DNA of 50,881 nucleotides from Gordonibacter sp. 28C (GTDB lineage Bacteria > Actinomycetota > Coriobacteriia > Coriobacteriales > Eggerthellaceae): NCBI RefSeq assembly GCF_003339845.1, contig NZ_PPTR01000017.1, positions 1 through 50,881 of the forward strand, written 5' to 3'. The notes beneath the pieces are model-generated. The model did not search any database, was not told where the DNA came from, and saw only the letters and a program-made list of their open reading frames with translations. This document shows, one piece after another, positions 14,004 to 23,299 of this stretch; within the stretch, counting starts at the first letter, position 1, and the number at the start of each line of letters is the position of its first letter. The translations under genes and the position numbers were made by a program.

Positions 14004-16421
14004 GACGATCTCCTTCCCTTGAGGCGCTTTTGTGCCGATCGAATCCGATTCCACATGGTTCGCAGGCGCGCTTTCGGACGCGCCTGAGACGTTCTCGGCC
14101 GCGGGCTCGGCGGCGAGGGCCGCCGCCGAGAACCTCGGCTTCCAGCCGCGCAGGCGCAACGCGTTGCTCACCACGCACACCGAGCTCAAGGACATGGCGG
14201 CAGCGGCTATCATGGGGTTCAGGTTCACGCCCATGAACGCCAGCGCGCCGGCCGCCACGGGAATGCACACGGCATTGTAGAACAGCGCCCAGAACAGGTT
14301 CTGCTTGATGTTGCGCATGGTGGCGCGCGACAGCTGGACGGCGGCCGGCACGTCCATGAGGTCGCTTTTCATGAGCACGACGTCGGCGCTCTCGATGGCC
14401 ACGTCGGTGCCGGCCCCGATGGCGATGCCGATGTCGGCGCGCGCGAGGGCGGGCGCGTCGTTGATGCCGTCGCCCACCATGGCCACCTTGCCGGCCTGCG
14501 ACAGGCGGCGGATCTCGCGTTCCTTGCCTTCCGGCAGCACGCCGGCGATGACCTCGTCCACGCCCACCTCGCGCTGGATGGCGGCGGCGGTGCGCTCGTT
14601 GTCGCCCGTGAGCATGACCGTGCGCACGCCCATGGCGCGCAGCTCCTCGACCGCGGCGCGGCTCGTGGGCTTCACCGTGTCGGCCACGGCGATCACGCCG
14701 AGCAGCTCGCCGTCTGCGGCGAAGAGCAGCGGCGTCTTGCCGTCGTCCGCGAGCGCGTGGGCGGCCGCCGCGAGGTCGCCCGCGTCGACGCCGCGGGACT
14801 CCATCATGCGCAGGTTGCCGGCGAGCACGGGGACGTCGTCGACGAGCGCCGCGATGCCCTCGCCCGGCACCTGCTTGAAATCTTCGACCAGCAGGGGGTA
14901 CGCGCCGCGCTCGCGGGCGTACGCGCACACCGCGCGGGCCAGCGGATGCTCTGAGCGGCCCTCGACGGACACCGCCGCCTCCAACAGGCGCTCCTCCGGC
15001 ACGCCCGGGGCCGCCGCAACGTCGGTCACGCTCGGTGCGCCCTCGGTCACGGTGCCGGTCTTGTCGAGCACGACGGTCCTCACGTCGTGCGCGCCCTCCA
15101 GCGCCTCGGCCGACTTCACCAGGATGCCGCTCTTCGCGCCGCGCCCGGTGCCCACCATGATGGCCGTGGGCGTGGCCAGCCCGAGCGCGCACGGGCACGA
15201 GATCACGAGCACCGAGATGGCGTGCGACATGGCCGTTTCCAGCCCCGACCCCAGCACCATCCAGATGGCGAACGTGGCCAGCGCGATGACGATGACGATG
15301 GGCACGAACACGCCGCTGATGCGGTCGGCTATCTTCTCGATGGGGGCCTTGGAGCTGGTGGCGTCGTCCACGAGGCGGATGATGCTCGCCAGCGTGGTGT
15401 CGTCGCCCACCCGCGTGGCCCTCATGGTGAAGTAGCCCGTGCGGTTCACCGTGGCGCCCGTGACCGCGTCGCCCGCCGCCTTGTCCACCGGCACCGACTC
15501 GCCCGTGATGGCCGACTCGTCCACCGAGCCCGAGCCCTCCACCACCACGCCGTCAACCGGCACGCCCTCGCCGGCGCGCACGGCCAGCACGTCGCCCTCG
15601 CGCACGTCGTCGGCCAGGATCTGCTCCTCGGAACCGTCCTCGCCCACGCGCACGGCCGTCTTGGGCGCCAGATCCATGAGCGAGGCGATGGCGTCGGTCG
15701 TGCGGCCCTTCGCTCGCGCCTCGAAGTACTTGCCCAGCGTGATGAGCGTGAGGATCATGGCCGCGCTCTCGAAGTACAGGTCCATGCCCGCCATGTGCGC
15801 CGCGTGCAGGTCGCCCGCGCCGAGCGCGTAGGCGATGCGGTACATGGCGTACACGCCGTACACCGTGGCGGCGGTCGAGCCGAGCGCGATGAGCGAGTCC
15901 ATGTTGGGGGATCCGCGGAAGAGCGTCTTGAAGCCCACGCGGAAGAACTTGAAGTTCACGAACACCACGGGCGCGAGCAGCAGCAGCTGCGTGAGCGCGA
16001 ACGCCATGATGCTCCGCTCGTCCGCGAGGAACCCCGGCAGCGGCCAACCGAACATGTGGCCCATGGAGATGTAGAACAAGGGGACGGTGAAGACGAACGA
16101 CACGATGAGCCGGGTCTTCACCCGTTTGGCCTCTGCGGCCGCGGCGCTCACCGGAGACGGCGCGCCGGCCGCGCGGGCCGGGGAACCGCTTCCGGCAGCC
16201 GCTCCTTTCGCCGCGCGCGGAACGGCGCCGTAGCCTGCCTTGTCCACGGCCGAGCTCACGGCCGCGAGCGTGCCGGGATCGCCGTCGTAGTCGACCTCCA
16301 TGCTGTTCTTCAGCAGGTTCACCGCGGCATGGCTCACGCCGGGAACCGCCCTCGCCGTCTTCTCGACGCGCGCCGAGCACGCCGCGCAGGTCATGCCCGT
16401 CACATCGAACGTCTGCTTCAT
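13794..16421 (-). CDS. copA: Copper-exporting P1B-type ATPase with a fused C-terminal CopZ-like domain
   Basis: The 875-residue protein starts with a heavy-metal-associated domain (MTCAACSARV, about residues 9-18). An Ala-rich linker and the ATPase core follow: TGES actuator, SCPCALGLATP transport site, DKTGTVTE phosphorylation loop, EHPLA nucleotide motif and GDGINDAPALA hinge. The MSLSSV segment of copper-type pumps is present. After the core comes an unusual tail of about 140 residues that ends in a second complete metal-binding domain (GMMCEHC). It exports Cu+ across the cytoplasmic membrane. It follows csoR on the same strand, with repeat A5 between. AAAGGAC precedes the ATG. Confidence 0.95.
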   Translation of the reverse strand: MKQTFDVTGMTCAACSARVEKTARAVPGVSHAAVNLLKNSMEVDYDGDPGTLAAVSSAVDKAGYGAVPRAAKGAAAGSGSPARAAGAPSPVSAAAAEAKRVKTRLIVSFVFTVPLFYISMGHMFGWPLPGFLADERSIMAFALTQLLLLAPVVFVNFKFFRVGFKTLFRGSPNMDSLIALGSTAATVYGVYAMYRIAYALGAGDLHAAHMAGMDLYFESAAMILTLITLGKYFEARAKGRTTDAIASLMDLAPKTAVRVGEDGSEEQILADDVREGDVLAVRAGEGVPVDGVVVEGSGSVDESAITGESVPVDKAAGDAVTGATVNRTGYFTMRATRVGDDTTLASIIRLVDDATSSKAPIEKIADRISGVFVPIVIVIALATFAIWMVLGSGLETAMSHAISVLVISCPCALGLATPTAIMVGTGRGAKSGILVKSAEALEGAHDVRTVVLDKTGTVTEGAPSVTDVAAAPGVPEERLLEAAVSVEGRSEHPLARAVCAYARERGAYPLLVEDFKQVPGEGIAALVDDVPVLAGNLRMMESRGVDAGDLAAAAHALADDGKTPLLFAADGELLGVIAVADTVKPTSRAAVEELRAMGVRTVMLTGDNERTAAAIQREVGVDEVIAGVLPEGKEREIRRLSQAGKVAMVGDGINDAPALARADIGIAIGAGTDVAIESADVVLMKSDLMDVPAAVQLSRATMRNIKQNLFWALFYNAVCIPVAAGALAFMGVNLNPMIAAAAMSLSSVCVVSNALRLRGWKPRFSAAALAAEPAAENVSGASESAPANHVESDSIGTKAPQGKEIVMEKTLHVEGMMCEHCVKRVKKALEGVEGVEEAVVDLDAGTATANLSHDVPDEMLKAAVVDADYEVTGIE

Positions 16422-16463
16422 CGTTGTCCTTTCCAGCGGCCTAAGCAAGCACAATGCCTGGTT

Positions 16464-16681
16464 TGTCATCCTGAGCGAGCGTAGTGCTGTTTGTCATCCT
16501 GAGCGAGCGCAGCATTCGACAGTCCGGTGGACTGTCGAACTCCCGAGCACGCGAAGCGAGCGCAGGGAGGCCCCGCGAAGCGGGGACGAAGGATCCCGTG
16601 CGGCGCCAGCTGTAACTCTTCCCGCTGTCACCGCACGGGATCCTTCGACTCCGCACCTTCGGTGCTCCGCTCAGGATGACA
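16464..16681. repeat. Palindromic repeat A5 (csoR-copA gap)
   Basis: A full copy runs from TGTCATCCTGAGCGAGCG (16492) to CTCAGGATGACA (16681). An extra copy of the left terminus lies at 16464-16491, so the left end is duplicated in tandem. The nested 11-bp dyad TTCGACAGTCC/GGACTGTCGAA is on the left here, so this copy is inverted relative to A1 and A8. It occupies nearly the whole gap between csoR and copA. Confidence 0.9.
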
Positions 16682-16701
16682 TTCGGGTGCTGCGGCGTTA
16701 G

Positions 16702-17025
16702 CTAGCGCGAGAACTTCTTCATGAGCTGCATGACCTCGTCGACGACCTCGACGTTGCCGCGCTGGATCTGCTCGACCACGCACGTCTCCAGATGGTTCTG
16801 CAGAAGCTTGCTCGACACGCTGTGGACGGCGCTTTCGGCCGCCGCCAGCTGCGTGAGCACGTCGCCGCAGTAGCGGTTGTCGTCGAGCATGGCCTTCACG
16901 CCGTTGAGCTGGCCGATAACGCGGTTGAGCCGTTTTTGCAGATCGGCCTGCAGCGCCTCGTCGCGCGGCGTCTCCTTGCGGCGGCACGCGCATGACGCGC
17001 CCGTGCACTCGCCCATATCCGTCAT
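16702..17025 (-). CDS. csoR: CsoR-family copper-sensing repressor
   Basis: The 107-residue all-helical repressor has the CsoR metal site Cys53-His78-Cys82 (in NRYCGDVL and QNHLETC), the family's C-H-C signature for Cu+. LNRVIGQLNGVKAML is the usual opening of helix 1. An extra Cys-rich N-terminus (Cys7, 12, 14) precedes the core. Apo-CsoR binds its operator, and Cu+ binding releases it. It is the first gene of csoR-copA and lies downstream of two GGGTAT-type operator dyads, so it should repress itself and copA. Confidence 0.93.
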   Translation of the reverse strand: MTDMGECTGASCACRRKETPRDEALQADLQKRLNRVIGQLNGVKAMLDDNRYCGDVLTQLAAAESAVHSVSSKLLQNHLETCVVEQIQRGNVEVVDEVMQLMKKFSR

Positions 17026-17050
17026 CGCCGCTCCTTTCGAACGTCGCTTT

Positions 17051-17107
17051 ATACCCCTGGAGGGTATCTTACAGCGGCAAGTATATACCCCATAGGGGTA
17101 TTGTCAA
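17051..17107 (-). promoter_or_regulatory. csoR promoter with two CsoR operators
   Basis: On the minus strand TTGACA (17107-17102) and TATACT (17085-17080) are separated by 16 bp, a near-consensus promoter. The spacer is filled by a dyad ATACCCC-ATA-GGGGTAT (17085-17101). A second dyad, ATACCC-CTGGA-GGGTAT (17051-17067), covers the expected early transcribed region. Both match known CsoR operator patterns (inverted CCC/GGG flanked by TA). Confidence 0.8.
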
Positions 17108-17263
17108 GCGCTATTTGCCAGAACGTTGAGGCGACGTCATGCAAAGGGCGCATAGCGACGGCGAATAGCGACATGCGGAAATCTGCCGTCCTTTGAGCCG
17201 AGGATGCGGAATCGCTGCGTGCGAATGGTAGAATTGCCCGCCAACCGACCGAAGGGAAACGCC

Positions 17264-17824
17264 GTGACCACCGTCGAATCAGTGAAGGACGTCAAAGAGA
17301 GCAGACCCAGCGTGCAGGTGGCCGTGATCTCGATGCTCTTGCTCCCCATCGTGGGCGTGTGTTGCCTGCTGTTTCCGGAATTCGCGGAGGAGGCGCTTCC
17401 GTGGTACCTCGGCGTGCCCATGGTGCTCTCGTCCGTGGGCAGCATCGTGGCGGCCGTGCGCGAGCGCGACGCCGACGCGGGTCGGTCGAGCATGGGGTCG
17501 GCCATCGTGCTGTGCGTGCTCGGCCTGGTCATCATCGTGCATGGAGCGAACTCCACCATGTTCATCGGCATCGTATGGGGACTGCTCGGGCTGTTCAAGG
17601 CCGCACGGGAGTTCGACGACATATTCTCCGACATCAAGCAGAGGAAGCCCTTCGTCATCGCGCTCGCCTTCTGCGTGTTCCAGCTCGTCTTGGCCGTGCT
17701 GCTCGTCGTGAACCCGTTCGCGAACCTGGAGCACCACCTTATCCTGCTGGGCATCGAGCTCATCGTGTACCCCTTCAAGCTACACCGCACGCACGGCAAG
17801 CTGAGGATAGAGGCCGAGGCGTAG
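17264..17824 (+). CDS. DUF308/HdeD-like small membrane protein
   Basis: The product is about 186 residues with five to six hydrophobic segments (for example VAVISMLLLPIVGVCCLLF and FVIALAFCVFQLVLAVLLVV) and short loops, the layout of the HdeD/DUF308 family. Function is unknown; HdeD itself is linked to acid resistance in enterobacteria. I chose the GTG at 17264 because AAGGG lies about seven bases upstream. An in-frame start at 17204 would add 20 residues, but those look like untranslated sequence. It stands alone between the csoR promoter and the convergent ferredoxin gene. Confidence 0.75.
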   Translation: MTTVESVKDVKESRPSVQVAVISMLLLPIVGVCCLLFPEFAEEALPWYLGVPMVLSSVGSIVAAVRERDADAGRSSMGSAIVLCVLGLVIIVHGANSTMFIGIVWGLLGLFKAAREFDDIFSDIKQRKPFVIALAFCVFQLVLAVLLVVNPFANLEHHLILLGIELIVYPFKLHRTHGKLRIEAEA

Positions 17825-17893
17825 CGAAGCGCGCGGCTTCTTCGCAGGACAAGCGCTCCGCTCCGCGGCAGGTGCGGCTCGCCGCCGGATCGG

Positions 17894-18622
17894 CTAAAGC
17901 TCCTCGCCGCGCGTCGAGATAGTGACGACCTCGAGGGGCACGTCCTTGCCGCTGCGGGCGAGTGCGGTACGGGCGGCTTGTTCGAGGCCACCGCAGCAGG
18001 GCACTTCCATGCGGGCGACGGCGACCGACGCCACGTCGTTGCGCGCGAATATCTCGGTCAGCTTTTCCGCGTAGTCGACGCCGTCGAGCTTGGGGCAGCC
18101 GACCACCGTGGTTCTCCCGCGCATGAAACGACGGTGGAAGTCGGCGCAGGCGAACGCGGTGCAGTCGGCCGCCACGAGCACGCAGGCACCTGCGAAACAC
18201 GGCGCCTGCACCGGCACGAGTTTGATCTGAATAGGCCATTGGGCCAGTTCGGACTTCGAAACCCCGACGTCTTCGCCAATCGAAGGACGGGATACGGAGC
18301 TGGCCGTATCTTTCGCCGCATCGTCCTCTTCGACAAAGAACCGTGAGAGCGACCCGGGGCACCCGTCCGCCGGGCGACCCTCCGTCCCGCTCTTCGCCGC
18401 GAGCACCGCCCCTTCGTCGTAGGCGGCGGCTTCGCGCTTCACGAACGAGATGGCCCCGGTCGGGCACGCGGGCAGGCAGTCGCCCAGTCCGTCGCAGTAA
18501 TCGTCGCGCAGAAGCCGCGCCTTGCCGCCCACCAGCCCGATGGCACCTTCATGGCACGCCCTCACGCAAAGCCCGCATCCGTCGCATGCCACGTCATCTA
18601 TCTTTATTACCGTGCGGATCAT
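17894..18622 (-). CDS. Two-cluster ferredoxin-type protein with a conserved Cys-rich C-terminal domain
   Basis: The 242-residue protein carries two [4Fe-4S] motifs, CDGCGLCVRACHEG and CDGLGDCLPACPTG, within its first 65 residues. After an acidic linker comes a conserved domain with PCFAG, AADCTAFAC, VVGCPKLD and MEVPCCGGL. This architecture is common in strict anaerobes as a stand-alone iron-sulfur protein, often near CRP/FNR-type regulators, with no proven reaction; electron transfer or a redox-linked metal role is likely. GGGAG lies seven bases before the ATG. A long dyad about 100 bp upstream is a candidate operator. Confidence 0.8.
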   Translation of the reverse strand: MIRTVIKIDDVACDGCGLCVRACHEGAIGLVGGKARLLRDDYCDGLGDCLPACPTGAISFVKREAAAYDEGAVLAAKSGTEGRPADGCPGSLSRFFVEEDDAAKDTASSVSRPSIGEDVGVSKSELAQWPIQIKLVPVQAPCFAGACVLVAADCTAFACADFHRRFMRGRTTVVGCPKLDGVDYAEKLTEIFARNDVASVAVARMEVPCCGGLEQAARTALARSGKDVPLEVVTISTRGEEL

Positions 18623-18723
18623 AACCGCTCCCTTCGCAACGTCCTCGTTCTTCCAGCGGCCGAACTTACCAGCCTCGTGCCTTGCCCCAACATATCGATG
18701 AAGCGTAGCAGAGGGGCTATAGT

Positions 18724-18749
18724 CTTTCCGTTGTAAATACAACAGAAAG
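18724..18749 (-). promoter_or_regulatory. Candidate operator (26-bp dyad) of the ferredoxin gene
   Basis: Two nested arms, CTTTC and GTTGTA, are mirrored by TACAAC and GAAAG around a central AA, with one unpaired base per side. The core TTGTA-N2-TACAA resembles CRP/FNR-family half-site spacing. A TATAGC-like -10 lies directly next to it on the minus strand. Confidence 0.5.
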
Positions 18750-18974
18750 ACCACTTCTTATCACGCCACGTCCTTCCGCGAATCGAAAATTCGTTTTCGA
18801 TTTCGCATTGCCGGCCGCCTTCGATTATCAACTTCCGTTTTCCGCATCCGAAACTTCCATCGTTGGCATCCGCGCCTCTGCCATCGAGCTCAGTAGCATT
18901 CTTACCCCGTCGCACTCCGGTAGCATCCTTATTCCGTCGCTCCTTGTTTGCATCGTCATGATGTTCCGCTTCAT

Positions 18975-18990
18975 TGTTTCACGTGAAACA
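18975..18990. promoter_or_regulatory. parS centromere site for ParB
   Basis: TGTTTCACGTGAAACA is a perfect 16-bp palindrome identical to the canonical bacterial parS consensus. ParB binds such sites and spreads, which directs origin segregation and SMC loading. It lies in a non-coding gap, as expected for a selected site. No parA, parB or dnaA lies in the window. Confidence 0.88.
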
Positions 18991-19119
18991 TTTGTTCGTT
19001 ATTCGCTTTCGAGAGTCGAAATCGATACTAGACGAATCGTTTTCACATGCTGAAAAATTGAATTTCAAAAGCGAAAAGAAAAATCATGAGGAGGCATGCG
19101 AAAACATGCCCCTACCCTC

Positions 19120-19164
19120 TTGACAGCCTGGGCGCTCTCCCTATACTTATGAACAGTTGTTCAT
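19120..19164 (+). promoter_or_regulatory. arsR promoter with overlapping ArsR/SmtB operator
   Basis: TTGACA (19120-19125) and TATACT (19142-19147) are 16 bp apart. Directly after the -10 there is an inverted repeat ATGAACA-GT-TGTTCAT (19149-19164), the form used by zinc/cadmium-sensing ArsR-family repressors. Bound repressor would block transcription start. Confidence 0.8.
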
Positions 19165-19182
19165 ATGATAAGAGGTCGAAAA

Positions 19183-19581
19183 ATGAAAACGAAACGAACG
19201 AGCCAAAGCGAACCGGCGACCGCGCAAGCGGCGCACGACCACGGCTGCGCATGCGGCAGCGCCGAGCACCTCTCGCCCGACCAGCCGCCCGAAGGCCTGC
19301 CCGACGAAGAGCTGCTCTACGACCTGGCCGACCTGTTCAAGGTGTTCGGCGACACCACGCGCATCAAGATACTCTACGCCCTCATGGGCACGGAGCGGTG
19401 CGTGGCCGACATCGCCGAGCTCATCGGCGCCACGCAGAGCGCCGTGTCGCACCAGCTGCGCACCCTCAAGCAGGCGCGCCTCGTGAAGTTCCAGCGCGAC
19501 GGCAAGAACGTCATCTACTCGCTGTCGGACGACCACGTGTACACCATGCTCTCCCAGGGCCTCACCCACATCTGCGAGTAG
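19183..19581 (+). CDS. ArsR/SmtB-family metal-sensing repressor (Zn/Cd/Pb type)
   Basis: The 132-residue winged-helix repressor has recognition helix TQSAVSHQLRTLKQARLV. Its last helix keeps the SmtB/CzrA alpha-5 zinc site with exact spacing: Asp116, His118, His129, Glu132. The N-terminus also has HDHGCACG (Cys22, Cys24), and Cys73 occurs in ERCVADIAEL, as in CadC alpha-3N sensors for Cd or Pb. Both metal sites may therefore be present. AGAGG lies seven bases upstream of the ATG. It heads arsR-HMA-ATPase, with an operator dyad over its promoter. Confidence 0.92.
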   Translation: MKTKRTSQSEPATAQAAHDHGCACGSAEHLSPDQPPEGLPDEELLYDLADLFKVFGDTTRIKILYALMGTERCVADIAELIGATQSAVSHQLRTLKQARLVKFQRDGKNVIYSLSDDHVYTMLSQGLTHICE

Positions 19582-19594
19582 CTCGTCTGGCTGC

Positions 19595-19646
19595 CGCGGC
19601 ACGGGATCCTTCGACTCCGCGCCGCGCGCCGCACTCAGGATGGCAT
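19595..19646. repeat. Palindromic repeat A6 (right half-copy)
   Basis: GCACGGGATCCTTCGACTCCG and the degraded terminus CTCAGGATGGCA match the right half of family A. It lies between arsR and the HMA chaperone gene. Confidence 0.7.
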
Positions 19647-19665
19647 CGAAACGAAAGGAACCCTC

Positions 19666-19884
19666 ATGCGCAAGTCCTTCAAACTCCAAGACCTCGATTG
19701 CGCGAACTGCGCCGCCAAAATGGAGAGCGGCATCAACGGCATCGATGGCGTGAAGAGCGCCTCCATCAGCTTCATGACGCAAAAGCTGGTGCTCGAGGCC
19801 GACGACGATCGCTTCGACGCGGTGCTCGACGAGGCGCAGCGCATCTGCGCGAAGTGCGAGCCCGATTGCGTCATCGTGCGCTGA
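19666..19884 (+). CDS. Stand-alone heavy-metal-associated (HMA) domain protein
   Basis: The 72-residue single HMA domain has the metal-binding pair Cys12/Cys15 in LDCANCAAKM and the ferredoxin-like beta-alpha-beta pattern. A Cys pair near the end (CAKCEPDC) is extra. It probably hands Zn2+/Cd2+ to the ATPase encoded next, whose own sequence lacks the usual N-terminal HMA domain. In effect the pump has its metal-binding domain on a separate polypeptide. AAAGGAA lies seven bases before the ATG. Repeats A6 and A7 lie on either side. Confidence 0.88.
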   Translation: MRKSFKLQDLDCANCAAKMESGINGIDGVKSASISFMTQKLVLEADDDRFDAVLDEAQRICAKCEPDCVIVR

Positions 19885-19911
19885 TTCTAGCATCGTACAT
19901 CATACACCCTA

Positions 19912-20064
19912 TCATCTTGAGCGAGCGAAGCAGCTTGTCATCCTGAGCTGAGACCGTAGGCCGGAGTCGAAGGATCCCGCATTGCGGCAGCCGGGAGACT
20001 TCCTGCTGGCGCCGCACGGGATCCTTCGACTCCGGCGGCTTCGCCGCCTACGCTCAGGATGACA
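19912..20064. repeat. Palindromic repeat A7 with duplicated left end
   Basis: The full copy is 19936-20064, from TGTCATCCTGAGC to GCTCAGGATGACA, with GGATCCC and GGGATCC inner arms. It is preceded at 19912-19933 by a second left terminus (TCATCTTGAGCGAGCGAAGC), the same end duplication as in A5. It fills the gap between the HMA gene and the ATPase gene. Confidence 0.85.
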
Positions 20065-20090
20065 AACCCGAACGAAAAAGGTTGCCAAAC

Positions 20091-22013
<1,923 letters not shown>

Positions 22014-22038
22014 CGGGGTTCCCCGGCAAAGAGAAATC

Positions 22039-22081
22039 ATGCGGCGAGCGCGCCATGCGCTCGCCGCATCGTTGTTTTTTA
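22039..22081 (+). terminator. Intrinsic terminator of the arsR-ATPase operon
   Basis: ATGCGGCGAGCG (22039-22050) pairs perfectly over 12 bp with CGCTCGCCGCAT (22058-22069), followed by CGTTGTTTTTTAT. Confidence 0.9.
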
Positions 22082-22101
22082 TCGGAAGCCCAATGCGGCG
22101 A

Positions 22102-22124
22102 GCGGGCAGCAGCCCGCCCCTACG
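22102..22124. repeat. Short family B repeat end (B3)
   Basis: GCGGGC-AGCA-GCCCGC followed by CCCTACG matches the terminus of the larger family B palindromes at 34.9 and 38.0 kb. It lies between the convergent ATPase and ndpA genes. Confidence 0.5.
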
Positions 22125-22137
22125 GGGGGGTGCCGCG

Positions 22138-23196
22138 CTAGCGGTTCTCTATGTGCCCGATGTTCTTCAGCTCGATGTTGATGAGGCCGTTCGGGCCGCT
22201 CACGAACTCGATGAAGTCGGGGTTCTCGCCGTACTCGGCCGGGAACGTGATGTCGATGCCCGTGTCGGTGCGTATCTTGTGGCTCTTCGCCACGCGCTTG
22301 GCCACGTTCTTCTCCACCGTCACGCGCTCGGGCAGGGCCTCTTCGGCAAGCGCCTGCTCGAAGCGCTTCTGCAACGGCTCGTCCTCGAACACCTCCTCGC
22401 CCAAATCCCACGGGGCCAGCTCGTCGGACTCGTCGGCGTTCTCGGCCACGTAGGCCTTCGCCTTCGACACCGCCACGGCCGCGTTGGCGCCGTACTCCTC
22501 GGCCACTTCCTCCACCAGGCGCGTCACCGTGTCGAACACCTCTTTGCTGGACGCCTCCATCGAGCATTGCAGCAGCCCGTCGGGGATGAGCCAGCGCTCC
22601 TCGCCCGCGATGGTGCGCACCTTGTCGCAGAACGACACCGCGAGCGTCTTCGACTCGACGAGCGCGAACGACGGCACCTTCTGCGACGGGTTCGGCAGGA
22701 TGGCGTGGTGGCGCGCGATGTCGACGCGCTGCGCACCGCTCTCGCCGTAGCCCGCCTCGTGCATGTAGGCCTGCTTTGCCTCCAGCAGCATGAACGCGAA
22801 GTAGCGCTTGCCGCGCGCCTCGTAGGCGGCCTCGGCTTCCTCGTCGGTCATTTCCCGCACCGTGCTGTCGGGGTCGTCCTCGAAGTCGATCACCAGCAGG
22901 TCGGCCGACTCGGTCTTCTCCATGCGTCCCAGCTCGCCGGCGATGTACTCGGCCACCTGGACGGACAGGTCCGCGAACTCGCGCTGGCCGCGGAAATACG
23001 CGCGCAGCTCCTCGGCGAACATGCTGTCGTCGGAAAACGCGCCGCGCTTGCTGTCGATGTTGCCGAGCGCCTTCTTCGCATGGCTCGTCACGTAGCGTTT
23101 CGCGTTCTTGTTCGAAAGGTCGAGTTCTTCCTGGGCGTACACGTTGACGCACGACACGAAGTCGAACACGTGCAGGATCGCGTGGTTTATTTTCAT
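22138..23196 (-). CDS. Nucleoid-associated protein (NdpA/YejK family)
   Basis: The 352-residue protein has the family opening MKINHAILHVFD and blocks such as VIDFEDD and the C-terminal KIRTDTGIDITFPAEY. The family (PF04245) associates with the nucleoid, and E. coli YejK interacts with DNA gyrase and topoisomerase IV. Length and layout agree with family members, and no membrane or signal segments are present. It is convergent with the Zn/Cd ATPase gene. The biochemical role here is otherwise unknown. Confidence 0.82.
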   Translation of the reverse strand: MKINHAILHVFDFVSCVNVYAQEELDLSNKNAKRYVTSHAKKALGNIDSKRGAFSDDSMFAEELRAYFRGQREFADLSVQVAEYIAGELGRMEKTESADLLVIDFEDDPDSTVREMTDEEAEAAYEARGKRYFAFMLLEAKQAYMHEAGYGESGAQRVDIARHHAILPNPSQKVPSFALVESKTLAVSFCDKVRTIAGEERWLIPDGLLQCSMEASSKEVFDTVTRLVEEVAEEYGANAAVAVSKAKAYVAENADESDELAPWDLGEEVFEDEPLQKRFEQALAEEALPERVTVEKNVAKRVAKSHKIRTDTGIDITFPAEYGENPDFIEFVSGPNGLINIELKNIGHIENR

Positions 23197-23299
23197 GAAG
23201 CCTCTCCGCTGTTCGGTTGTCCGGGAACGATTGCGAATGATCAGGATACCGGAAGCGGGCGCGCGCCGGCGCGAAGATCGGAGAATCCCCAGACGCGCA

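Larger units (their letters stand above)
18623..19119. other. AT-rich intergenic region with parS site
   Basis: About 500 bp between two divergent genes hold no credible gene. The region is clearly less GC-rich than its neighbours and contains the ferredoxin promoter area with a large dyad (18724-18749) and a perfect parS palindrome (18975-18990). Near 19093-19115 there is a short hairpin, GGCATG and CATGCC followed by CCCTAC, resembling the end of family B repeats. Confidence 0.6.

Noticed and set aside
18808-19053. An 81-codon plus-strand frame over the parS region
   Set aside because: It lacks start signals and runs through the parS palindrome in a non-coding, AT-rich gap.
18623-19119. 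Replication origin around the parS site
   Set aside because: No DnaA-box cluster, dnaA, dnaN, parA or parB nearby; parS alone does not show oriC.
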